64,000 nt of DNA, from positions 186,001-250,000 of the forward strand of contig JBGTQJ010000005.1 of assembly GCA_041941305.1 (NCBI GenBank), written 5' to 3'. Position numbers and translations under genes: made by a program. Origin of the DNA: JANSWP01 sp041941305 (GTDB lineage: Bacteria; Bacteroidota; Bacteroidia; Chitinophagales; Saprospiraceae). Shown here one piece after another: positions 54,601 to 62,700 of this stretch. The notes under the pieces were generated by a model. That model worked only from the letters and a program-made list of their open reading frames with translations. It had not been told where the DNA came from and did no database searches. Every line of letters starts with the position of its first letter. Positions within the stretch are counted from its first letter, which is position 1.

Positions 54601-57600
54601 TCAAAAAAACCTTTAATCTCATAAAAACAGGGGAGGATAAAAACGGCTTCACCGAAGCCATAGAATTGGAATGGGATGAGCACCTGGCAGAGGAATACGG
54701 AATAGAATCTATTTCGTTGGCATACTTTGAAGTATTTGATCATGATCCGGGTAATGGTGATTTTAAGTTAATTTCTTATGTAGATGTGTTGAATGAGGAG
54801 GAAGATATTTATGATAGTGATGGGAATAGATACAAAGTCTTTTACGATGCAGAATTAAATGCCCCCTTGTTTCATTATGTTTTTGATGATCATAAAAATG
54901 CTGAGAATATATATGTTTGTATTGTTGATAAAGATGGTGAAGTTGTTAATGCCTCTATGGATCTATTAGAGGATTTGGAGGAATCTCCTGAAATTGTCGA
55001 TGTTGTTGACTTCCCTACAGACCCCTCAGCATACTCATTTTTCCGACGCGAAAAACTTCTTCGATTTCCCAGAAATTTGGAAAACAATCCTCTGCAAATG
55101 CTGATGTATTCCATGGGGACAAGGAATGACTTTGAAGTAGAAGCGGTCAGCATATACGACGACCAGGACAAAAGGTTATTGCTTTGGAGAGGTGATGTTA
55201 AAACAATGTACAGTTATATTGGAGACAGTTATACAGCCGTGGAAGAAGATTTTGTGCTTCAGACCGAGGAAGGCAGCTCTGAAAACCACATACTCTTTGA
55301 AATGGATCCCGACATCGAATACACGGTTTACGTGAAAAGTGATGAAGGCATGGAATCCTTTGTTACCGATAATGACTATTGGATAAATCGGGGCGGCGCT
55401 TCTGTCTATCGTTTTGATGACAGCTATCCCGATGCTGTCTTTTTACCGGTCGATGGCAATAATGCGCTGAACTTCGAAGCTGAACAATGGGTGGATTTGA
55501 CAGGCAATAATGGGGACGAGGCAAATGGACTGGAGTTGGGACTACCCATTTTGAATATGACCATAGAAGCCTGGGTGAAATTTGGCTCAGGCAGTGTGAC
55601 CGATGCCCCTATTTTATCTTTCGATACAGGAAATAATCCCTGGAGCCTGAGGCAAAATGGATCAGATATCGAATTTGAACTAAGGACCCTGCCTAATAAT
55701 GAGAAAAATATTGCCATAGCCTCTAACTTGATAAATACTGGTGATTGGACACACCTGGCAGCTACCTATGATGGAAAGACAATGCGACTCTATGTCAATG
55801 GTCTGGAGGAGGCTTCTATAGAACAAACAGGATTGATTGATTACGATATGGAGGGCTATTTAAAATTGGGAGGCTACAATTTTGAAGGGGCTATCGATGA
55901 AGTCAGTTTGTGGACAACGGTCAGAAGCCAAGCCGAAATTCTGGTGGATGCTGCGGAAGGGCCTTATGGTCTAGATCCCGATTATTCACAGGAGCAATCT
56001 GGGCTATTGCTGTATTACAAATTTGACGAAAACCTGGGGGATACTGAATTTCCGAACCTAAGCGGTACCGGACAAAATGGCATCCTGGAAAAAGAATTTG
56101 ACCACGTCACTGGTAACAACTGGGTAGCTTCTGAAGTCCCTAGGGATATGGGAATAGATACTGAAGAAATAGCAAATGATGTAGCACCTGGGAATTTTGC
56201 TTTGGAGTATAAAATTAAAAACCATAGAGTGCAACTCCCTACAAATATGATGGATGAAATTACAAATGATTTTACTGTTGAATTTTGGGCCAAATCTGGG
56301 GATAGTGGGGATGGTGAGCGATTTGAAATAATCAGACAATATGGACTTTTTTCTATATATACTTATGACAATGGAAGATTCTTGTTCGATCATGGGGATG
56401 AAAAAATTGAATTTGGTGAACAATTTATTAACGATGGCAGCTGGCATCATTATGCACTTAGCGGTGAGGGCGGTAATATAATCACACTCTACCGAGATGG
56501 TATCCAATTATTAACATTAAATTCTGATTTTGAAATCGAAAATAATGATACTGACTTATTTATTGGGTATCTGGTAAATGCTAATAATCTCAGTCTTGAT
56601 GAATTGAGCTTTTGGTCTATTGCGAGAACGGGAGAACAAATCTATGAAGATTTTTTATCCGAAAATCTTTTGCTAAACAATAACCTAGATCACTTAGTGG
56701 CTTATTACGATTTTAATGATGGGTCTGGACAAGAGTTGGTAAGTGATCGAAGCGGTAATGAACATCATGCTTCTTTTTACAATAGTGAGGGCTCCGGTAC
56801 TCCAGCAGAATGGGAAATAGAATGGATAGAAGGAGCAGAGCCCAGCCCAAATAACTATATTATTCCACAAAACCCATCCAGCAATTATGCCATGAGCTTT
56901 TTATATGATGATGGCATTTCCAGTATAACAGTTAATGATCACGAAAAATTCGATGAGATTCAAGAAGAATTGACCATTCAGTTTTGGGCAAAATCTTCAG
57001 ACGATTTCGATGATTGGAGTACACGTTTCGCTTATAAAGAATCTTTTTTTTCTATTTGGATAAAAAAATCTAATAGGCTTACTTATTATAACCATGATGG
57101 CAAAACTTCAGCTTTTAGTGAAGGATCCTTTATCAATGATGGCAACTGGCACCACTATGCAATAATAGCAAAAAATGAAAATGAATGGGAACTTTACCAA
57201 GACGGCCAATTATTTGAGGAAATAACAGAAGAATTTGAATTTGTAGCCAATGATGAGGATTTAAAAATTGGATTGGTATATATTAACGAAAGTAGTGCAA
57301 GCCTCGATGAATTGATCATTTGGACAACAGCCCGAACGGCACAAGAGATTGAGGATTATTACAATACGGGAAGCATTTCTCTGGAAAACAAGGATCTGTT
57401 GGCATATTATGCTTTTAATGATGGTCCTGGAAGTACCTTTTTAAGTGATCAAAGTGGAAATCATTTACATGGCGAAATTAGCTACGGCACCCACACCATC
57501 CCCGAATACGAAGATGAGGAGGGCAATCTCATTCCGGAAAAAACGATAGATTCGGAAGAATGGATTCCGGGTGCGACTTCCGGAGGCTCAACAACACCTC

Positions 57601-59375
57601 CTATCTCCATACCCCTTTACAGCCTGGAAAAAGAAGCTGCAGGATGGCGACCGGTCTTTAAGGATGCCACTGTCTTTTCAGATGTAGAGGAGTTGAGCAT
57701 TTACTCCGCAGACCGGAGTCTCTTTCAAAAATGGTATAGCAGTGAGCACAAGCTAAACAGTCTGGATACCGAGAACCCTGAAAATCTGAATCCAATCGAC
57801 TGGATTCAAACTCTTCTTCCAGAATTGGATGATTATAGCGACATCTATTTACGCACAAAAAGTGGTCACCTCTATCACAGTACAGTGGATCTGGAGAGTG
57901 ATTTACTAACTTTTACTCTGGATGAAAACAACTGGCAGAATACGCCTTATGAAGCAGGAGATGCGGCAGAGGAGGGCAGTATGAAGCTCGACCGCATTAG
58001 TAATAATGGTCAACTGACGGGCAAAATTCAACTGACCTATCGCAATAGCCGCCCCGTCACTGAGCTGGATGTCGCCATCTATAATGAGGAATTGGAACGA
58101 CAAACAATATACTTCAGTGGAGAAGAGAAATACAGAGAATACACCTTTTCCAATTCCGGAGGACAAAACATCAATCTAAGAGACTGGGATGGGCTCTATC
58201 ATTTCAATCTGACCGAAGGAGACAATTATACCATCTTCCTAAGAAATGAATCCGATCAATACCTCGTCCTCAATGTCAATGATGAATTTTGGGAAGAGCT
58301 GTCCGTATTCTGGTTTGATGCTGACGATTTTGAAACGGCAGCAAATCTGGCAGCTTATTTTGATATTGGAGATTATGCTTTAGAGATGGAAGCGATAGAA
58401 TCTGTATCCCTTCCAACAATCCCTTTTGGAAATGAATGGACTATAGAGGGCTGGATGCATTTGGAAACTCCTAGTGCTTACTCCTGTTTATTCAGATTGT
58501 CCTTTGATGGCACATATTATGGCATATATAAGGAAGAAAATGAAATTGAGACAGATTTTGGTAATGAATCAAATTGGAATTATTCAAGTATAGAAAACGA
58601 ATGGATTCATTTAGCTGTCACATATGAAAATGAAACCCTTTCAACTTTTCTTAATGGAGAAAAAATAGGAACGATATTAGAAGAAATTATAATTCCTGCT
58701 ACAAATACTAATTCTACTATTAGCTATCCTTCCGGTTCTTCACTTTATAAAAATTGCAGGTATGATGATTTTGCAATTTGGAATTATGCTCGAAACGAAG
58801 AAAAAGTACAGGAAAGTTATTTGTATGGTATCGACCCAAATACAGCTGGACTCATAGCATTTTATAATTTCAATGATGGTCCAGGAAGTTCAAGACTTAC
58901 CGATATAAGTGTAAATGGACATCACGGAACCCTAAGTGAATATATGGAAAATATGTCCGATTGGGTACCCTCAGATAAACAACCTACAGATTATGACCCA
59001 GGTCCTTATACCCTGCAAATAAATGAAAAAGATCATCCCGAACTTAAATACCTGACCGACGACAACTGGTACGATATTGCTCAGCTCTACCTGCGCAATA
59101 CGGATGGCAGCCATTTGCTGCATTGGTTTGATGGCTATCTGTTTGAGCTGGAATCAGAGAGCACCAACTTTGCCTGTGGCGATATTCCCTACCAGGAGGC
59201 ACTTCTGGATTCCAGCGATTCCTATGAGTTGTTCTTGAAAACCGTAGATGGTGAATACTACTATATCGAAGATACCAATGCCTCCAGCTTCCAGCTTCTA
59301 GAGGAACTCGACCCGGAGGATGAGCGGGTGCCGAATGAGATGAAGGAGGGGGTTGTGGGGAGTGGGTCGGAGTAG
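45612..59375 (+). CDS. giant TANFOR / LamG surface protein (4587 residues)
   Basis: Signal peptide MRLRNNLLLLLIAMMSFGWT followed by LEAQ. Residues ~25-160 match the TANFOR-type N-terminal domain (VYPVQLTGFTIPPRSLDLS, PFRDVRLNLTIEN, IRLNQFQPETFDG), then an Fn3-like domain (LLFTWTPMHIG, AWRVKAYSLLN). About 2,400 residues of repetitive beta-rich sequence follow, with recurring GRMADWPYSVDL / LGGWPYTIT motifs and a run of acidic residues near 1577. A helix-rich Trp/Tyr-rich segment lies at ~2640-2960. The last third has four LamG (concanavalin-like) domains at ~3280, ~3527, ~3758 and ~4254 (EFWAKS, GSWHHYALSG, LDELSFWSIART, AYYDFNDGSG) separated by an unrecognised IYD-x3-R-LL-x-W module. No T9SS tail is visible. 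Probably exported and cell-associated; ligand unknown, sugar or protein binding by LamG is inference. Confidence 0.85.
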   Translation: MRLRNNLLLLLIAMMSFGWTLEAQQVYPVQLTGFTIPPRSLDLSVYSFERSQDLSFTAQLNDPVEPFRDVRLNLTIENGNSIIYQTDPNFSAPPIRLNQFQPETFDGVALGSYLNPMSLVGPSGLGQGSTIVPEGYNSICLEVIDIQRNVPISRKVCLSGSYVLNQPPQLLLPACGDQKEFPETQNLLFTWTPMHIGSQNSPNPVEYEFQLVELSPGIQDPNDGFEAALQIYQTTTISASLLYSISEPMLEPNKVYAWRVKAYSLLNQSSLLFENDGYSPVCTFSFFDENGGGTGSGAAADQEEDSRPIPQGCEVFSTDFGPISAAGEDPMALVEGDNVKLGYFDMEILDASPSGDGVSGTAFVTVPFLKAKFPVNFTDLKVKENMRAYGAGNIEVNVESDFQLDPTMLTPGLLGSIISEDYVDNLESFFLNGMGQNRLTFQFNPSDLAVVNLPIGVDKENNEEALPMIAILGLRFTERNAFMNCVGFHRLENGDLMRFAGTDISITPLGIKSNSKLDLLESAQSPLSGIFQLSIKAGNNASNIGMDCQGTNAFNLETEILISEEVMVRASDQQAIRFQLSDQSNDPAQYLGDIETFEDFTIPSLPGFEFSMEKGQLDLNTEQKLEITNPNPFHAEANENNWQGLLLNEVQVTLPTEFDFTGNDQNFQLEQGELFLSEEGAFGKFSGTGLVSIADGRMADWPYSVDLFDLEIKKGSPESSSISGKIQVPLLDEPFDYTANLDISDSDVKIEANPSPGAYNMSMWNATFEVEEGTEVIARLEDLGDEGKSFFPSASLKGNLSFSFDEKTFADKLTGDQAEKMLRIRQAFSLKGDLDIELKDLALDGLVIDPFAGTQDKYALFDFGTGADSIQIAGKAISITDLNILYKNDPKQELGLELKITERYNELNLIIWAQEDGQGGFIFNRIETSTKKVECDCVNNEDIFFDPTKLNKYLEKHYEKFYAPGKPKFSDYSVGGSYLPSGFSQEELDELHKTAVMAHLQQNSINGFVVDDINNVSEIYIPFLGATIAIKQDKAVKSDLIKTGLTDLTLTKVDDHELGSSGAWELPYDLTGQIDEFLNKNETSFPLATTRLLLTDLKLPPGYNSTEIGAEDEITVEITLVVKIPGSSENSYLIFTNDDVKIGAYEVGFEDLKLFLLEDKSHPFYNSEPDPEAEEGDVRNYGITYLSKKTGNTYNEDLSTGSYAFLKCEGFQYYNVQGMVTLPYYGEDESLSLNTLKKLNKSGVVGESLYLDATFPFTINGPDLSKFIAPLNTNYEDGTPVNFEINGLEFKTVTIDEGYFDFNPDESAEGFTGDEGDSFKGLALNKIQVEFDGLMTKEGDQRKKLKLPGNNFAFSFSNGISGNINMSANVITKEANADLGGWPYTITSLMYGMFTDNELNAADVEFSNEDSDGLIEWCSMKGTMLIPIFKDLDYNWVAFNGELNGLFWDSENTQYYPTGVFDLGDDANNNALDNQTFAVDWVDGLSLKLEDSTIDIIYNRNIGEFEAAAVLNGTAGIYNSTDEVDQGNSTTFNFGLSFLAFEGLSINVSESNCGSDDALGGIRDIDFGVWGLASYDLGGDDDEDDEEEEAEDGMQGFPVSLEALQFNCTKPGSWSLIIGLKLNLVPGETVQGEGDEEDTETAGLSATAQLNYIFNKNDKGELVYSDFWLDAIYVEGEFASMSVNGALVFIKEDDLYGNGVKGYLDVELSSMGLQLQVLAQFGTTKADNKNGEQKSAYRYFFFDIEFVQNPGVLVGPLPIAWHGLSGGIFFNCDAQTPVDDIDPFADQDKINAGTIMTPTVTTNTNLAVECPFGELCDPGVGLSLYNYEPSLGSMGLHLGVILSLSNKPETMVGELKVGAEFYINPLTSTYKINAIDINGALYFSSEDIFKRAEAPVVATVDLKVDFENKEIRGAFNMTIDYGAPDDEPTVTLATAEGGVNGALHFTMSDHPDAGKWYFKLGAPLEPGEITMALVDVFEAPISFYLQLGHDLDPIPTIKDIIPHWPDNGTAEGRLSDTFFSTGDGIVFGLKLGFSSNPSFGPFYANVDAAIGFDLSMMRYDDAPPECGLESFGINNWYIRGNGYAYIEGSMGIKYDLGFTSGQAEIFKGFAAVAIKTELPNPTYFNAQVYVSYEVLGGLIKGSCNFEFEEGEQIALDCLSGGMPSGPAELGIPIIGSTYPEEGDNGEAPPVFVTPQASFNLAINEEIQFPVYNEDFVQERIDRYKPVLNDFYLTKKGSSERIDGKLNQSAYQVSLDIDDLLEAESVYILHIKYEWQKREGADENWETVEVEGVSTEEHEEIEFTTDNFPTEMVDSEFKLSQPADGQHFWTKDYAIPMIEFEQGGWEQLFPAKSEKKVNGETIVYDYMVQVTEYNKTTGKETGNVYSLPLTEYPGMVAYETEKIKSEKIYLDEAGVNVYIPIVEIVSSTGEIVEFEGLNELLTYDGNKIYKLEIMRVPVQKTAEVMQEDNAAAAQLFDEDGNPIEESGDFTILGINTTSLAPSSDLYGEIGILYEMWFCTSKEEKFSEKVEEYFKTDNVNVEVSNDGWVKTLNHPLQEPGLSKDLGVEINIDSENPLGIDSRYLESAETGDDLGRVSRYELNPIVLKPVVLTGIEGFDEFDLIRLNTNFNQASQFKAYQQHGTGAFEDTEEIEDKFFSDNFSKIEDLYESVEKARDNLILDYIDTHANDGGTKDEFMAALNADDLESSNIPTWAQYMAEWLLIDDNFDNISWNHNFNSYEEFKNHYTSSKKTMLWLTCHNYDSEYWKDKMFEAAKDDFIDYVDLTLGVELDALEEAVNLFSLFMGKPEDLEGWSTIVIDGGLARFSITDPITPSIIEEGSETVQIDLYRPSIIAKQFLAYGELWYDFGNIFLSILDLYLEEISWTKSIGFYNSFSNVLSENFDDFYDWYDNAGELYDVNDIVSHNHKLILKFPNIDRWNYTHEAIDPNAYDWHTFTYEKIFHRSFTNTSGVEKTPENSPTGTSNGTAGSESNDLNPIKLKKTFNLIKTGEDKNGFTEAIELEWDEHLAEEYGIESISLAYFEVFDHDPGNGDFKLISYVDVLNEEEDIYDSDGNRYKVFYDAELNAPLFHYVFDDHKNAENIYVCIVDKDGEVVNASMDLLEDLEESPEIVDVVDFPTDPSAYSFFRREKLLRFPRNLENNPLQMLMYSMGTRNDFEVEAVSIYDDQDKRLLLWRGDVKTMYSYIGDSYTAVEEDFVLQTEEGSSENHILFEMDPDIEYTVYVKSDEGMESFVTDNDYWINRGGASVYRFDDSYPDAVFLPVDGNNALNFEAEQWVDLTGNNGDEANGLELGLPILNMTIEAWVKFGSGSVTDAPILSFDTGNNPWSLRQNGSDIEFELRTLPNNEKNIAIASNLINTGDWTHLAATYDGKTMRLYVNGLEEASIEQTGLIDYDMEGYLKLGGYNFEGAIDEVSLWTTVRSQAEILVDAAEGPYGLDPDYSQEQSGLLLYYKFDENLGDTEFPNLSGTGQNGILEKEFDHVTGNNWVASEVPRDMGIDTEEIANDVAPGNFALEYKIKNHRVQLPTNMMDEITNDFTVEFWAKSGDSGDGERFEIIRQYGLFSIYTYDNGRFLFDHGDEKIEFGEQFINDGSWHHYALSGEGGNIITLYRDGIQLLTLNSDFEIENNDTDLFIGYLVNANNLSLDELSFWSIARTGEQIYEDFLSENLLLNNNLDHLVAYYDFNDGSGQELVSDRSGNEHHASFYNSEGSGTPAEWEIEWIEGAEPSPNNYIIPQNPSSNYAMSFLYDDGISSITVNDHEKFDEIQEELTIQFWAKSSDDFDDWSTRFAYKESFFSIWIKKSNRLTYYNHDGKTSAFSEGSFINDGNWHHYAIIAKNENEWELYQDGQLFEEITEEFEFVANDEDLKIGLVYINESSASLDELIIWTTARTAQEIEDYYNTGSISLENKDLLAYYAFNDGPGSTFLSDQSGNHLHGEISYGTHTIPEYEDEEGNLIPEKTIDSEEWIPGATSGGSTTPPISIPLYSLEKEAAGWRPVFKDATVFSDVEELSIYSADRSLFQKWYSSEHKLNSLDTENPENLNPIDWIQTLLPELDDYSDIYLRTKSGHLYHSTVDLESDLLTFTLDENNWQNTPYEAGDAAEEGSMKLDRISNNGQLTGKIQLTYRNSRPVTELDVAIYNEELERQTIYFSGEEKYREYTFSNSGGQNINLRDWDGLYHFNLTEGDNYTIFLRNESDQYLVLNVNDEFWEELSVFWFDADDFETAANLAAYFDIGDYALEMEAIESVSLPTIPFGNEWTIEGWMHLETPSAYSCLFRLSFDGTYYGIYKEENEIETDFGNESNWNYSSIENEWIHLAVTYENETLSTFLNGEKIGTILEEIIIPATNTNSTISYPSGSSLYKNCRYDDFAIWNYARNEEKVQESYLYGIDPNTAGLIAFYNFNDGPGSSRLTDISVNGHHGTLSEYMENMSDWVPSDKQPTDYDPGPYTLQINEKDHPELKYLTDDNWYDIAQLYLRNTDGSHLLHWFDGYLFELESESTNFACGDIPYQEALLDSSDSYELFLKTVDGEYYYIEDTNASSFQLLEELDPEDERVPNEMKEGVVGSGSE

Positions 59376-59389
59376 GTTCAGAAGATGGT

Positions 59390-59466
59390 CCTCCCCCTTA
59401 ATCCCCCTCCAAAGGGGGAGATCGGTGTGTGGAATCTCCCCCTTTGGAGGGGGATTAAGGGGGAGG
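59390..59466. repeat. CCTCCCCCTTAATCCCCCTCC palindromic element
   Basis: Left arm 59390-59422 and right arm 59434-59466 are almost perfect complements (CCCCCTTAATCCCCCTCCAA / TTGGAGGGGGATTAAGGGGG) with an 11-base loop; each arm also folds on its own CCCCCTTTGGAGGGGG core. It begins 14 bp after the giant's stop codon, so it may also terminate transcription. A variant of the CCCCCTAAAGGGGG family. Confidence 0.85.
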
Positions 59467-59498
59467 AAAAACACGAAGCGCTAGTTGAAAATTAAAAT

Positions 59499-59686
59499 CA
59501 TGTTTACTAAACTTCAAAAGTTGTATGTCTTTAGCGCCGAAAATGCCTTGCCTTCGCAGCCCCCTAGCCCCCTAAAGGGGGAAATCCTCCCTTTAGACCT
59601 CAAAAGGGTGGCAATTCCCCCTTTAGGGGGCTAGGGGGTTGGGCTGGGATTTGCGCTAAATACATACCAAAAGTTTAGTAAACGTA
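59499..59686. repeat. 188-bp nested element: CCCCCTAAAGGGGG core within outer inverted arms
   Basis: Outer imperfect arms (CATGTTTACTAAACTTCAAA...TTTAGCGC at 59499-59537 against GCGCTAAATACATACCAAAA...GTTTAGTAAACGTA at 59653-59686) enclose a CCCCCTAAAGGGGG-family palindrome (59545-59645). Shows that the GC-rich core can sit inside AT-rich arms, as in the elements at 12668 and 31657. Confidence 0.8.
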
Positions 59687-59727
59687 TTTGAAACCTCTTA
59701 AAACCTAAAAGAAAAAACAACAAAAAA

Positions 59728-62700
59728 ATGAATAGTATCTACTACTTTTTGCTGTTTATTGTTAGCTCGGCTGCTGTGGTGAATCTGAAAGAGGAACCAG
59801 CTGCATATGTTTTAGAGCCTGTCGAAAATGAAGAGCGGGTGTACATCACTGCTCCACCAGGTGTTGAGGGAGAGACCAACCGATTGTTGAGTATCGTGTT
59901 TTCAACTGCCGGGATGTATTCGGATACCTGGATCAGCATCTACGATGCCGAGAATCGTCGGGTACTCTATCGGACACCAGATGAAATGCAGCAAACTACC
60001 TATACCAGTGAAGAAGGATTGGCAAACTATACGAGTAATTATCAGACGCTGGACCCCAATGTGCTGGATTTCTTTTTGGATCCCTACCAGACTTATCAAG
60101 TGTATATTCAACGAGGTAGTACCGATAGTGGGGAAGGCGGTAGTATCAGCCTGACATCTGATGAAAATTTTTGGAATCCGGGTACGGGGGCAACTTGTCC
60201 CTCCCTGGTAATGAATAATTTTGAAGAAGAGCTGCCTTCTCTTTATTTTGAAGCGGATGCAGAAGTGTCGATCTATAAAAATCAGGAAGATAACTGGACG
60301 TTCCAACATTTAAATTCCGATGTGTATAATGACATTGAAGAAGTCTATTGGGTGGGAGTCAGTGGAAAAACAAAACACTGGAATCAGGATGGTTATTTGA
60401 TTACAACAACTGTAGATGGAGACATTATAGCCGAATGCCGGGATATTCCAGGATCGGGAGAGGTTTTGGATGAGGAGGACTGGACGACTATTGCTATCAA
60501 GTCAGCAGCAATTTATGATATCAGCGGGGCGGTTGCTACCATTGACCCCGAAAATCCATCCAACAATCAGGAAACAGAAGAAGAAAATGAAACCACCTAT
60601 CCTTATTACACAATAGATAGGACGGAGGGAGTGGACAGGTTGCATTTGACGAAACTGGAATTTAAAGACAATGAAACGAGTACCAGCAATGGCGAAAGCA
60701 TACCAGAACCCTGGGCAGATCCCAGCCCTGTTGTTTTGGTTTCTGTCAAAGATGCCGGCGCACTAAAATTGGAGTACAATTTACCTGAACTGGAAAGACA
60801 ATGCATTTTTACGATTTACGACAATCTCGATCGCTTGTTGGTGTATAGTCAGCCCAATTTGAGCAACCCAAAGGTTTCCAATCCAGCAAAAATATTGAAG
60901 TTTACTTACCAGGACGACGAAGTTTCAGCTACTGGCGAAAATGCAATGATGGAAACCGTGAACCTGCTCGATTTGGATCCGGTTAGTTTAGAGATAGGTG
61001 AAGAAGGTTTTAAATTTATTTCTCCTGTTCCAAGCACGGCTACTACCTCTTCTACTACCCTTGTTTCTACTACTCATAGGTTGGCGACTCTTTATGCCAA
61101 AATGTTAAGTGACAACTCTACTGCAAGCCTTGAATTGGGTGAGGATTTTTTGAACGGTGAATGTTTAGCCCAATCCTTGAGTTTTGATAAAGACATAGAA
61201 GAGGATCGCTTTATTGATCCGGAAAGCATTCAAAATGTGGAAGATACAAAAGGAGAATTTGCCCTTGCATTTGACGGGCAGAACGACTACCTAAGTATGG
61301 GTACGAAAAACCTCGGTGGTTTTGAACGCAGTTTGGCGACCTGGTTCAAGGCAGATGTGCTATCAGGAACGCAGTTCTTGATGGGTATTCCCGGGCAAGC
61401 AGCCTTAAGTCTTGAAAACGATAAAGCCAAACTGGAAATGAATATCGGTGGTACCGTGGTTGTTTTGGATGGATCTTTTGAACTTAAAACCGAGACCTGG
61501 TTACATCTGGCAGGTACTTTTGACGGCTATGAAGTGGCGCTTTATTTAAATGGGGAGTTGATAGCTTCACAGACACAAAGTGGTCAGGTCCAAGCTTCGG
61601 ATTTGTTAACTGTTGGTGGGCAGGCAGATGGAGATTTTTTCACGGGATTGTTGGATGAAACCACCATTTGGTCTTCGGGATTGTCGCAGGAAGAAATCCA
61701 AAATATGCTGGACTTTGGTGTCGATATGAAAGACGGAGATCTTTCCGCCTACCTCAATTACAACCAGGGCTCCAATGCCATTGCCCACGATATTTCCAAT
61801 CACGGTTTTGATGGCAACTTTCAGGATATGGATGCTGCCACTGCCTGGAATGCTGATGATATAGCACCCGACTGGCCATTAGCTGATGGAACCGACTATG
61901 CAATGGATTTGACTGCTGAAAATCAATATGTCTACATCTCCAATTCGGATAAACTGAATGAATTAGGACTGGATTTTACTTTTGAGTTTTGGGCAAAATC
62001 AGCGGATGTGGGATCAGGTGTTCACTCTATCTTTAACAAATCCACCGACTGGGGTGTAATGGTAGATAACACTACCTTGAGCCTGGAAATAGGAGGCGAA
62101 AATGCAATTCTCATCAATGAAGGCTTTCTCGAGGATGGGGAATGGCATCATTATACATTTGCCGGCATTGGTGGAACTGAAAGCCAGTTTTACCGAGATG
62201 GAATATTAATAGAGAGCAATCAAAAAACCTACACCGTTAATCCATCAGAGGAATTTTTTACGATAGGTGGTTCAGGTGATGAGACTTCTGCCATGATTAC
62301 ACTCGACGATATCAGCATTTGGAAAACTGCAAGGAGTGATAATGAAATCTATTCAGATTACCTTACTCAAACGATTGACGCAAAAGATGAAAATCTAATT
62401 GCCTATTACGATTTTAATGAAGCACCGGGTCGCTGGCTGGTTCAGGATAAAACGGGTCAATCTCATACGGGTTTTTTGACCAATATGGAAGCAGAGAATT
62501 GTTGGGTAGAAGCTTTAAAACCAAAACCCGCCGATCTTAATTTTTTAGCCAGTGATTACATTTTGAAAGAGGAAAATGAAGGCCTCGTTTTTTACACCTT
62601 TAATCACGAAAATATAGAGCAGTTATTTCTCCGTTATCGACGGGAAGAAGGATCTGAATTTCTGCTCAGGTGGTGGACTTCAGAAGGGGTGTTATACGAG

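Larger units (their letters stand above)
59376..59727. other. 352-bp repeat-filled intergenic region
   Basis: Between the two giants: a GGGGGATTAAGGGGG-type palindrome (59390-59466) and a 188-bp nested element (59499-59686). The last ~40 bp are an A-rich leader (AAAGAAAAAACAACAAAAAA) before the next start. Confidence 0.7.
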
